Assembly: GCA_003242645.1 (NCBI GenBank) | Contig: QGVC01000136.1 | Span: 1 to 8,709 of the forward strand | DNA from: Pseudomonadota bacterium | Lineage (GTDB): Bacteria > Pseudomonadota > Alphaproteobacteria > Rhizobiales > Hyphomicrobiaceae | DNA: 8,709 nt | Reading direction: 5' to 3' | Shown: positions 1 through 6,247 of the stretch, piece after piece | Layout of the letters: the number at the start of each line of letters is the position of its first letter | Numbering within the stretch: position 1 is the stretch's first letter | Position numbers and translations under genes: made by a program | The notes under the pieces: model-generated | What the model was told of the DNA's origin: nothing | Seen by the model: the letters and a program-made list of their open reading frames with translations, nothing else | Databases searched by the model: none

Positions 1-391
1 GGTTATAAGCGCGGTGGTGGAATTCGACGATACCGGCATCCGGCCGGGAACGGCTCTCGCGCTTGGACACGACCTCGGTCTTCACCCTGATCGTGTCGCC
101 ATGGAACACCGGCTTTCCGAACTTCACGTCCGTCATGCCGAGGTTGGCGATCGTCGTGCCCAGCGTCGTGTCGGACACGGAAATTCCGATCATCAGACCC
201 AGCGTGAACAGGCTGTTCACCAGCGGCTTCCCCCACTCCGTCTGCGCCGCGAAAGCGTGATCGATATGGAGAGGCTGCGGGTTGAGGGTGAGACACGAGA
301 AAAGCATGTTGTCCATCTCGGTCACGGTCCGCCCGACGGCATGCTCGAACACGTGGCCGACCTCGAACTCCTCGTAGTACAGGCCCCGCAC
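1..391 (-). CDS. MaoC-family enoyl-CoA hydratase/dehydratase (3' end outside window)
   Basis: Predicted hot-dog-fold hydratase that adds water to an enoyl-CoA thioester, probably in the cytoplasm. The 130 visible residues start at GTG 391-389 behind a strong GGAGGA at 403-398. An in-frame GTG at 409 lies before that ribosome site and is rejected. The N-terminus reads [20 protein letters not shown], followed by TEMDN (25-29) and the hydratase motif NPQPLHID (37-44), then [10 protein letters not shown] (91-100). This pattern is typical of the subgroup annotated as MaoC dehydratase or itaconyl/mesaconyl-CoA-hydratase-like. The catalytic His is H42. The position usually held by the catalytic Asp, five residues before it, is Asn37. 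Family members are about 150 aa, so only some 20 residues should lie beyond the left edge. It sits 39 bases downstream of the NAD kinase gene on the same strand, so co-transcription is likely. The exact substrate is unknown. Confidence 0.85.
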   Translation of the reverse strand, partial: MRGLYYEEFEVGHVFEHAVGRTVTEMDNMLFSCLTLNPQPLHIDHAFAAQTEWGKPLVNSLFTLGLMIGISVSDTTLGTTIANLGMTDVKFGKPVFHGDTIRVKTEVVSKRESRSRPDAGIVEFHHRAYN

Positions 392-430
392 GGTCTTTCC
401 TCCTTGCACCGACGTGATTGGACTAGGGAT

Positions 431-1213
431 TCAGTAGCCGAACTGTTCTGACAGGATACGCTCGTCGAGATTGTGGCCAGGGTCGAACATCATGAAGAGA
501 TCGATGGAGCGCTCCTCCTCGACCTCGACGCTGACGACAGAGCGTGTCTCGAAGTGGTCGGCGACCGCGCTCACGGGGCGCTTGTCCGGCTCCAGCACGT
601 CGATCCGGATCTTGGCCACATTGGGGAGCAGCGCGCCGCGCCAGCGCCTGGGGCGAAACGGGCTGATGGGCGTCAGTGCGAGGAGCGGGGCATTGATGGG
701 CAGGATCGGGCCGTGGGCGGAAAGATTGTAGGCCGTCGAGCCCGCCGGCGTGGCCACAAGCACGCCATCGCAGATGAGCTCCTCCATCCGCACCTTGCCG
801 TCGATGAGGATGCGGAGCTTGGCTGCCTGGTAGGTCTGCCGGAAGAGCGAGACCTCGTTGATCGCCAGCTCCTCGTGGACCACGCCTTGGATGTCGCGCG
901 CCCGCATCTTGAGGGGGTGTATGCAGGTGATCTCGGCTCCCTCCAACCGCTCGATGAGACCGTCCTCCCGGTACTCGTTCATGAGGAACCCAACCGAACC
1001 ACGGTTCATTCCGTAGATGGGAATGCGGTCGTTCATGAACCTGTGCAGCGTCTGCAGCATCAGCCCGTCGCCGCCCAGCGCTACGATCGCGTCCGCCGTT
1101 TCCGGGGGCACGTTGCCGTATAGCTCCGTCAGCCGCGCCAAAGCCTGCTGTGCTTCCGGGTTGTCGCTTGCAACGAAAGCGATCTTCTCGAATTTCGTTT
1201 TCGACTTTGGCAT
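431..1213 (-). CDS. nadK: NAD kinase
   Basis: ATP-dependent NAD kinase, which phosphorylates NAD+ to NADP+ in the cytoplasm and is normally essential. The 260-residue protein has the family's usual length. It shows GGDG at 47-50 (the Asp is the catalytic residue), the NE pair at 119-120 in [23 protein letters not shown] ending at residue 162, and the alphaproteobacterial stretch [18 protein letters not shown]. The start chosen is ATG 1213, because family members begin close to the KIAFVAS strand. An in-frame TTG at 1270 would add 19 residues of non-conserved sequence and overlap the cutA ribosome site. No clear Shine-Dalgarno precedes either start. The gene diverges from cutA with 57 bases between the starts, so the promoters must be compact or overlap. 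The MaoC-type gene follows downstream. Identification is firm; only the start is open. Confidence 0.95.
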   Translation of the reverse strand: MPKSKTKFEKIAFVASDNPEAQQALARLTELYGNVPPETADAIVALGGDGLMLQTLHRFMNDRIPIYGMNRGSVGFLMNEYREDGLIERLEGAEITCIHPLKMRARDIQGVVHEELAINEVSLFRQTYQAAKLRILIDGKVRMEELICDGVLVATPAGSTAYNLSAHGPILPINAPLLALTPISPFRPRRWRGALLPNVAKIRIDVLEPDKRPVSAVADHFETRSVVSVEVEEERSIDLFMMFDPGHNLDERILSEQFGY

Positions 1214-1256
1214 GCTGATCGAGGTCGTTAGGTAAGCCGGCGGATGGCCGGCTCGA

Positions 1257-1261
1257 GGAGG
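1257..1261 (+). promoter_or_regulatory. cutA ribosome binding site
   Basis: A perfect GGAGG lies 9 bases before GTG 1271. It fixes the cutA start and lies inside the 57 bases between the divergent cutA and nadK starts. Confidence 0.7.
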
Positions 1262-1270
1262 CTCGCTCAA

Positions 1271-1614
1271 GTGCAGGAAAACGACAAGGCCGTTCTCATC
1301 TACGCGACATTCCCGACCTTTGAATCCGCCGAGGAGGTCGGGACGCGGCTCGTAGATCAGGGCTTGGCTCCCTGTGTCAATTCTGGCCGGGCATGACCTC
1401 GATTTACATCTGGGAAGGTAAACGCCAGCGGGACAGCGAGGTGGTAATGATCATCAAGACCCGCGCGGCCATCGCGGATGCGGCCATCGCGGAGGCGAAG
1501 CGGCAACATCCGTATACGAACCCGGCGTTTCTGACGCTGCCCGTTGTGTCCGGCTCGCCGGAATTCCTGAAATGGATTGCAGAACAAACCCGACAGCCGG
1601 CCACGAATAGCTGA
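1271..1614 (+). pseudogene. cutA: cutA, divalent-cation tolerance protein, frameshifted
   Basis: CutA is a small trimeric ferredoxin-like-fold protein linked to copper/divalent-cation tolerance. The first reading frame starts at GTG 1271 behind GGAGG (1257-1261). It encodes [20 protein letters not shown] and reaches the conserved cysteine in APCVN, then runs into TGA at 1394-1396. The rest of the protein continues in another frame: [20 protein letters not shown], then the IIKTRA, HPYTNPAFLTLPV and FLKWI segments, ending at TGA 1612-1614. Restoring one base after AAT near 1381 would give N-I-W-P-G-M-T, the expected CutA sequence, so a single-base deletion explains the break. The bases give no homopolymer that would suggest programmed slippage. 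An internal ATG at 1393 opens the second half but has no ribosome site. It is either a true pseudogene or an assembly error; both halves are otherwise well conserved, which suggests a recent event or an error. eda starts 40 bases downstream. Confidence 0.85.
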
Positions 1615-1654
1615 CGAAATCGGCAGCGTCCCATTTTTCGCGAAGGCAGTAAGC

Positions 1655-2296
1655 ATGCAGCACAAGCTTAACCCGCGACTGGCCGAAGAGCTTCGCACCG
1701 TTCCTGTCGTTCCGGTGCTCACCATCGACTCCGTCGAAAGCGCGGTTCCGCTGGCGAAGGCCCTTGTGGCCGGCGGACTGCGCATCCTGGAGGTGACGCT
1801 GCGGACAGAGGCCAGTCTCGAAGCCCTCCGCCGTATCTCGCAAGAAGTCCGTGGAGTCCTGGTAGGGGCTGGCACAGTGCGCACGCCCGATCAGGGTCAC
1901 AGCGCCATTGCTGCGGGCGCGCGCTTCTTGGTTTCGCCGGGAATGACGCCGCGGCTCGTGCAAACAGCCGACGGATGGTCGGTGCCGTTTCTGCCTGGCG
2001 CCGCAACGCCTTCGGAGGCCATGGCGCTCGTCGATCTCGGCTATCACGTGCTCAAGTTTTTTCCGGCGGAACCGCATGGTGGCGTGGCCACGCTGAAAGC
2101 CCTGGCTGCGCCGCTATCCGACATCAAGTTCTGTCCGACGGGCGGAATCGATCTCGAAAAGGCACGGAAATATCTAGAGCTGCCCAATGTCGTGTCGGTC
2201 GGCGGCTCGTGGGTGGCACCGGCCAACGCCATCAAGGCGGGGGACTGGGACAGGATCACCCAACTCGCGCGCGAAGCCGCGGCCCTGCGGTTTTGA
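1655..2296 (+). CDS. eda: 2-keto-3-deoxy-6-phosphogluconate (KDPG) aldolase
   Basis: Class I aldolase of the Entner-Doudoroff pathway. It cleaves KDPG to pyruvate and glyceraldehyde-3-phosphate, and many family members also act on 4-hydroxy-2-oxoglutarate. The protein has 213 residues, the usual size. The catalytic set is intact: Glu46 in ILEVTLRT, the Schiff-base Lys134 in VLKFFPAE, and Thr162 in FCPTGGI, which match E45, K133 and T161 of the E. coli enzyme. The phosphate-binding SVGGSW is at 181-186. Start ATG 1655 is chosen because this N-terminus (KLNPRLAEELRTVPVVPV) fits the family. A longer in-frame start at 1577 lies within the end of cutA and adds unrelated sequence. The ribosome site is weak (GAAGG at 1642-1646). 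The gene lies 40 bases after the broken cutA and ends 6 bases from the convergent kdgK, which makes its substrate. Confidence 0.95.
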   Translation: MQHKLNPRLAEELRTVPVVPVLTIDSVESAVPLAKALVAGGLRILEVTLRTEASLEALRRISQEVRGVLVGAGTVRTPDQGHSAIAAGARFLVSPGMTPRLVQTADGWSVPFLPGAATPSEAMALVDLGYHVLKFFPAEPHGGVATLKALAAPLSDIKFCPTGGIDLEKARKYLELPNVVSVGGSWVAPANAIKAGDWDRITQLAREAAALRF

Positions 2297-2302
2297 CTAA
2301 GA

Positions 2303-3247
2303 TCACGTCGCTCCCAACACCGGCGCCGTGGCTGCTTTCGGCACGATGGCGCCGCGATGCTGAATGACGACAGCCGCGAGCCTGTTTCCGAGCCGGGCTG
2401 CGTCCGCTAGCCCGGCGCCAGACCGCCGTGCCACCAAATATCCGGCGTTGAATGAATCGCCCGCCGCGGTCGTGTCGACCGGCTTCACGCCGCTCTCGGC
2501 TGGCACAATTCGCCCGGATCCGTTTTCGGTGACGTACGCGCCCTGCTCTCCGAGCTTGATCACGATCTCCGTCACGCCGAGAGCCTGCAAACGACGGACC
2601 GTCGCTTGAACGTCGGCATCGCCCCACAACGCCTGCTCGTCGTCAAAAGTCGGCAGCGCGATATCCGCAATACGCCAAAAGCGCTCGAAGGAGCGCTGTG
2701 CCCTGGCCGTGTCCCCGCCCCAACCGCGCGGGCGGTAGTTGCTGTCCATGGCGACAAGGGCGCCCGATTGCTTGGCGGCCTTGAGCGCGGCTTCAAACAG
2801 ATCCAATCCGCCGGCGCTGTAGAGCGATAACGTAATGCCCGAGAAGTAGATCAACGCGGCCTGCTTCAGGGCGTCGACAACGCGGCCCGCATCCGGCAGC
2901 TCGAACAGCTCTCGCGCGGGCGCCCGGTCGCGCCAGTAATAAAAGGTCCGCTCTCCTTCCGGCGATGTCTCGATGAGATAAAGCCCGGGAAGACGGCCGG
3001 GAACCGTGAGGACAAGATCGGTGCCGACGCCCTCCTCCACCGCCAGGTTCCGGATGCCAGCACTGTAGGGATCATCTCCGAGTGCCGTGGCATAAGCAAC
3101 TTGCATTCCCGCTCGCGCAAGGTAGGCGGCCGTATTGAAGGTGTCCCCACCGTACTTGAGGCCAAATCGGCCGTCAGGCTCCCGAGCCAGCTCCACCATG
3201 CACTCGCCAACCGAAACTACGCGGCCATCTTTCCAGGAAAGGGTCAT
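2303..3247 (-). CDS. kdgK: 2-keto-3-deoxygluconate (KDG) kinase, PfkB family
   Basis: Ribokinase-family sugar kinase predicted to phosphorylate 2-keto-3-deoxygluconate to KDPG with ATP, in uronate/hexonate breakdown. Its 314 residues show the PfkB fold: SVGECMVEL near the N-terminus, GGDTFNTAAYLA (33-44) in the substrate site, TFYYWRDRAPAR (101-112), where KDG kinases contact the sugar acid, DSNYRP (168-173), and signature 2, DTTAAGDSFNAGYL (258-271), with catalytic Asp264. Start ATG 3247 has a modest AAGG about 8 bases upstream. It converges on eda with 6 bases between stops. The eda-kdgK pairing supports KDG rather than fructose or ribose as substrate. The gene diverges from ugd across about 190 bases that contain inverted repeats. 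The specific assignment is inferred from motifs plus context; membership of PfkB is certain. Confidence 0.9.
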   Translation of the reverse strand: MTLSWKDGRVVSVGECMVELAREPDGRFGLKYGGDTFNTAAYLARAGMQVAYATALGDDPYSAGIRNLAVEEGVGTDLVLTVPGRLPGLYLIETSPEGERTFYYWRDRAPARELFELPDAGRVVDALKQAALIYFSGITLSLYSAGGLDLFEAALKAAKQSGALVAMDSNYRPRGWGGDTARAQRSFERFWRIADIALPTFDDEQALWGDADVQATVRRLQALGVTEIVIKLGEQGAYVTENGSGRIVPAESGVKPVDTTAAGDSFNAGYLVARRSGAGLADAARLGNRLAAVVIQHRGAIVPKAATAPVLGAT

Positions 3248-3319
3248 CCGATGCCTTCGTGCCTTATGCCCGGCGGACTGCCTGCGCCGTTAGAGTGGAC
3301 GTTCAGTTTCGTGTTTGCC

Positions 3320-3335
3320 CGATTTCAACAAATCG
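3320..3335. repeat. Inverted repeat in kdgK-ugd intergenic region
   Basis: CGATTT and AAATCG form a perfect 6-bp inverted repeat with a CAAC spacer, 73 bases upstream of kdgK and 98 upstream of ugd. It could be an operator for either gene or a small hairpin. A 10-bp palindrome, AGAAATTTCT, lies at 3359-3368 in the same spacer. No clear sigma-70 hexamers were recognised beside them. Confidence 0.35.
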
Positions 3336-3433
3336 CGAAAGACCAACTTGAAGCCGCCAGAAATTTCTTCTAGCCCGGCAGACCACGCTTCCGTTGAAGC
3401 TACGGTCCAACCACCCGCTCGCGAGGGACAGCC

Positions 3434-4741
3434 TTGAACATTTGCATGATCGGCGCCGGTTACGTGGGCCTTGTTTCCGCCGCCTGTTTTTCCGAGTTCG
3501 GCTGGACCGTCACGTGCATAGACAAGGACCGCGCGAGGATCGAGAAGCTCCAGCGCGGCGAAGTTCCCATTTATGAGCCCGGCCTCGATGATCTGCTCGA
3601 GCGCAATCTGGCGGCCAAGCGCCTGACCTTCTCGTGTGATCTTGGACCGGCCATTCAATCAGCCGATCTGATCTTTCTAGCCGTTGGTACGCCGATGAGA
3701 CGGGGCGATGGCCACGCCGACCTGTCCTACGTATATGCGGCGGTCGCCGAACTTGCCCCTCATCTCACGCGGTTTACCGTCATCACCACCAAGTCGACCG
3801 TCCCCGTTGGCACCAGCCGGGAGATTGCGCGCCGGCTGAGAGAGCTGCGGCCCGACGCCGATTTTGCCGTCTGTTCAAATCCGGAGTTCTTGCGCGAAGG
3901 CTCGGCGATCCACGACTTTACGCACCCTGATCGCGTGCTCGTCGGCTGCGATGATCCCCGCGCGCGGGAGATTATGGAGCGGGTCTACAAGCCTCTCGCG
4001 CTGCGCAACGCGCCGATCATGTTTGTGAGCCCGGAGTCGGCGGAACTTGCAAAGTACGCAGCTAACGCCTTCCTCGCGATGAAGATCAGCTTCATCAACG
4101 AGATCGCCGACCTTTGCGAGGAAGTGGGCGCCAACGTCCAGGAGGTTGCCAGCGCCATCGGCAAGGACCAGCGCATCGGCGAGAAGTTCCTCCACCCTGG
4201 CCCGGGTTACGGCGGCTCATGCTTCCCGAAGGACGTATCCGCCCTCATCCGCACCGCCCGCGAGGCGCGCTCGCCACTGTCGCTCGTCGAGCAGGTGCAG
4301 CGGATCAACGATGAGCGCAAAATCTCGATGGCGAGCCGCATCGAGCGCGCGGCCGGCGGCTCTGTTCGCAACAAGACGGTCGCTGTCCTCGGCGTCACGT
4401 TCAAGCCGAATACGGACGACATGCGGGAGGCCCCCAGCCTTGTGGTCATTCCGATGCTGCAAGAACGGGGCGCGACCGTTCGGGTCTATGACCCGCAGGG
4501 ACGCAAGTACGGCGAAGAGCTTTTGCCGGGCGTCATCTGGTGCGGCAGCTCACTGGAAGCCGCAACCGGCGCCGACATTCTCGTGGTTATGACGGAGTGG
4601 AACGAGTTCCGCGCACTCAATTTGAAGGCTGCAAAACGCGTCATGCGGGGGGATGTGCTGGTTGACCTCAGAAACATCTACCAGCCGCGCGATGCCATCG
4701 CTGCCGGCTTCAACTACAGCAGCATCGGGCGCCCTCTCTAA
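3434..4741 (+). CDS. ugd: UDP-glucose 6-dehydrogenase
   Basis: NAD-dependent dehydrogenase that oxidises UDP-glucose twice to UDP-glucuronate, a precursor of exopolysaccharide, capsule and modified lipids. The 435 residues fit the family. The N-terminal Rossmann motif is GAGYVGLV (7-14), followed by FLAVGTPMRR (81-90), the conserved TTKSTVPVGT (118-127), SNPEFLREG (148-156), and the active-site loop GPGYGGSCFPKD (256-267) with catalytic Cys263. The C-terminal UDP-binding part has TFKPNTDDMREAPS. The start is TTG 3434, backed by GAGGGA at 3423-3428 and by the typical MNICMIGAGYVG beginning; no better ATG exists. It is the only gene on its strand between kdgK and the convergent peptidoglycan-binding-like gene, so it is probably transcribed alone. 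No glycosyltransferases are visible here, so the polymer served is unknown. In ORF terms the gene is intact. Confidence 0.96.
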   Translation: MNICMIGAGYVGLVSAACFSEFGWTVTCIDKDRARIEKLQRGEVPIYEPGLDDLLERNLAAKRLTFSCDLGPAIQSADLIFLAVGTPMRRGDGHADLSYVYAAVAELAPHLTRFTVITTKSTVPVGTSREIARRLRELRPDADFAVCSNPEFLREGSAIHDFTHPDRVLVGCDDPRAREIMERVYKPLALRNAPIMFVSPESAELAKYAANAFLAMKISFINEIADLCEEVGANVQEVASAIGKDQRIGEKFLHPGPGYGGSCFPKDVSALIRTAREARSPLSLVEQVQRINDERKISMASRIERAAGGSVRNKTVAVLGVTFKPNTDDMREAPSLVVIPMLQERGATVRVYDPQGRKYGEELLPGVIWCGSSLEAATGADILVVMTEWNEFRALNLKAAKRVMRGDVLVDLRNIYQPRDAIAAGFNYSSIGRPL

Positions 4742-4762
4742 CTTCCGCCCAGCCGTGCGGCT

Positions 4763-5581
4763 CTATCGATTGGCGATATTGTCGAAGATCGTCTCGGTCC
4801 AGTGTCTCCGGCCGGACGAACCGGACGAACGCGAGCCGCCCGACGAACGCTCGACGACACGTCGACTCTCACTTCGTCTATAAGTCCGCACGCGGGGCTC
4901 GCTTTCGCTTCCACCGACATGCGCGCCAACCGACATACGGCCAGGCAAGGGCGCGGGCCTCGGCCGGAAGTCCTCGCTCTCGCCGGTCAAAGGCTGGTAG
5001 GCCAACATATCGCTCGGGATGCAGCGGCCGTTTCTGTACGTTTGGCCAACAGGACACGTCCCGCAGGCTCGTCCCTCGAAGGTCCGCAACAAACGCAGAT
5101 GGGCATAATCCGGCTTTTCTGCCGGAAGCATCGCGTTGGCACGCTCGAGGAAGCTGCTAATGGCCGCGCGCGACCTGGGTCCCCACCGGCCATCGATGGC
5201 TCCGCTGTAGCAGCCGACCCGCCGCAATTCTTCCTGTACGGCACGAACAAGGTCGGGACCGCTCAATCGATCGACGACCCGATCTCCGTCGTTTAACGTC
5301 TGGCCGCCCAGGCTGCTGACGACAATGGCGCTGCCGTCCAAGCGCCCATCCGCTGTCCTTGAGGCAGATACAGTCCGACGCGTCGAAGATTTCTCGTGAC
5401 CAGCGAGAAGCGCCGTCTCGATATTCGTGGGTCGTGTCGGAGGCTGCAGGTTAACGTAGGCGAACGCGGCACCGGAAAGCAGGAAGATCAACCCCACCCA
5501 CAGACGAACCACAGCGACCCTCAACGCGACCTTGACTCGCAACTGGACCTTCTTCGGGGCCCAGCTGAAACCGTTCGACAT
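4763..5581 (-). CDS. Membrane-anchored protein with peptidoglycan-binding-like domain
   Basis: A 272-residue protein with one membrane-spanning segment near the N-terminus (about 20-43, RVAVVRLWVGLIFLLSGAAF) after a positively charged start, so the rest is probably periplasmic. Residues about 108-170 resemble a PG_binding_1-like repeat: LVRAVQEELRRVGCYSGAID, then GRWGPRSRAAISSF. After it comes a short Cys segment (Cys173, Cys176, Cys187 in CGTCPVGQTYRNGRC), a layout I associate with Hyphomicrobiales proteins. Cys124 could pair with one of these. The C-terminal 70 residues are Ser/Arg/Gly-rich, low-complexity and probably disordered. A role at the cell wall is inferred; no enzyme motif is visible. 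Start ATG 5581 has GGAG only one base upstream, an unusually close spacing. The gene converges on ugd with 21 bases between stops. No gene name can be assigned. Confidence 0.75.
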   Translation of the reverse strand: MSNGFSWAPKKVQLRVKVALRVAVVRLWVGLIFLLSGAAFAYVNLQPPTRPTNIETALLAGHEKSSTRRTVSASRTADGRLDGSAIVVSSLGGQTLNDGDRVVDRLSGPDLVRAVQEELRRVGCYSGAIDGRWGPRSRAAISSFLERANAMLPAEKPDYAHLRLLRTFEGRACGTCPVGQTYRNGRCIPSDMLAYQPLTGESEDFRPRPAPLPGRMSVGAHVGGSESEPRVRTYRRSESRRVVERSSGGSRSSGSSGRRHWTETIFDNIANR

Positions 5582-5622
5582 GCTCCGGACGTGCTCGATT
5601 AGTTAGGTTGCGGACGACGGAA

Positions 5623-5646
5623 AACCAAGCGTTGATCGTCTTGGTT
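5623..5646. repeat. 7-bp dyad upstream of the peptidoglycan-binding-like gene
   Basis: AACCAAG (5623-5629) and CTTGGTT (5640-5646) are perfect inverted repeats separated by 10 bases, centred about 53 bases upstream of ATG 5581. Arm size and helical spacing fit a binding site for a dimeric regulator. A 10-nt loop also allows a weak RNA hairpin. Confidence 0.4.
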
Positions 5647-5748
5647 CCACGCTTCTCACGTCGTTTTGACCGCACGCCCCAATTGCCGCGCCCGAGCAGC
5701 CTCTCTCGGGACCGATGACGATCACGCGCGCCATCATCTGGCACCACC

Positions 5749-5980
5749 TGTGGATATCTCGTGCATGCTGCTCGCAGCGAAAGTGGATAACTTCCGAAGA
5801 CCGTTGGGGATAACGTCTGGGTAGAGATCACCACGCTTCCGCAAGGAACTGGCACGCCGAATGAGAAAGCGGCCGCGGAAAGTTTAACAAACCCTTTCGA
5901 ATCGCTTAGGTTTCCGCGCGAGGGGGATTCTGTCCGTATTGCGTCGCTCGTTTTGCTTCTGCCGCTTCGAGATATGCACA
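5749..5980. promoter_or_regulatory. Cluster of four DnaA-box-like sites
   Basis: Against the DnaA box TTATNCACA (reverse complement TGTGNATAA), four sites match at 8 of 9 positions: TGTGGATAT 5749-5757, AGTGGATAA 5782-5790 and TGGGGATAA 5805-5813, all in one orientation, and ATATGCACA 5972-5980 in the other. The first three are spaced 33 and 23 bases start to start, near whole helical turns. GANTC sites (GAATC 5899-5903, GATTC 5926-5930), targets of the alphaproteobacterial CcrM methylase, lie between the third and fourth boxes beside a modest AT-rich run at 5881-5905. The pattern suggests DnaA binding, as a regulator or titration site. None of the boxes is perfect and no origin-linked gene is present. 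Confidence 0.4.
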
Positions 5981-6247
5981 GTCGAGAATTGAGCGGCGAT
6001 GATCGACTGTTGAAAACTCGGCGGCATCCGCGTTCCAGAACGTTCCATGCGTGCGATCCAGGCCTTGCCGGGACTCCCTGCTCAGGAGTCAGTGCTCAAC
6101 GGCGAGATAGCGGGGTCGTTCTCATGTGCCGGTTAGCGGCTCCGGCTTTTGAACGCTGAACTGGGTCGCAAGCACTCCTCACAGCAGCGGAGCCACGCCC
6201 TGAGGTGCGCGTACGGGGCTCCAGACGACTTCGAAGAGGGCAATGCA

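Larger units (their letters stand above)
5582..6247. other. Long stretch without a convincing gene
   Basis: This 666-base gap separates the leftward peptidoglycan-binding-like gene from the rightward membrane protein gene. Open frames here lack recognisable domains and ribosome sites. It holds the dyad at 5623-5646, the DnaA-box-like cluster, a 6-bp stem GACTCC/GGAGTC (6072-6077 with 6085-6090), and a GCCGG/CCGGC stem followed by four T (6128-6150). The last could weakly stop transcription entering from the left. No tRNA or attachment-site repeat was seen. Promoters for both flanking genes must lie here, but no hexamer pair is convincing. Confidence 0.6.

Noticed and set aside
473..1123. Plus-strand open frame opposite nadK
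   Set aside because: Lies wholly within NAD kinase, which carries all its motifs.
1214..1270. Longer nadK from TTG 1270
   Set aside because: Adds 19 non-conserved residues without a ribosome site and collides with the cutA leader.
1577..1654. Longer eda from ATG 1577
   Set aside because: The added 26 residues are the cutA 3' end read in another frame and are not part of KDPG aldolases.
2277..2294. Terminator at the end of eda (CCGC/GCGG stem then TTTT)
   Set aside because: Only a 4-bp stem, and it lies inside the coding sequence; too weak to call.
5451..5855. Minus-strand open frame upstream of the PG-binding-like gene
   Set aside because: Overlaps the start of that gene in another frame, has an Arg-rich composition and no domain or ribosome site.
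5884..5898. CtrA site (TTAA-N7-TTAA) near the DnaA-like boxes
   Set aside because: Only the first half (TTAA 5884-5887) is present; the second half reads TTTC.
5749..5980. Chromosomal replication origin (oriC)
   Set aside because: Boxes are all imperfect, the AT-rich run is short, and no origin-linked gene is nearby; kept only as a DnaA-box-like cluster.
6128..6150. Terminator before the membrane protein gene (GCCGG/CCGGC then TTTT)
   Set aside because: Five-bp stem with a 9-nt loop and only four T; mentioned in the gap entry but not called.
5953..6159. Small plus-strand frame of 68 codons in the long gap
   Set aside because: No ribosome site, no recognisable motif, Arg/Ser-rich composition; treated as chance.
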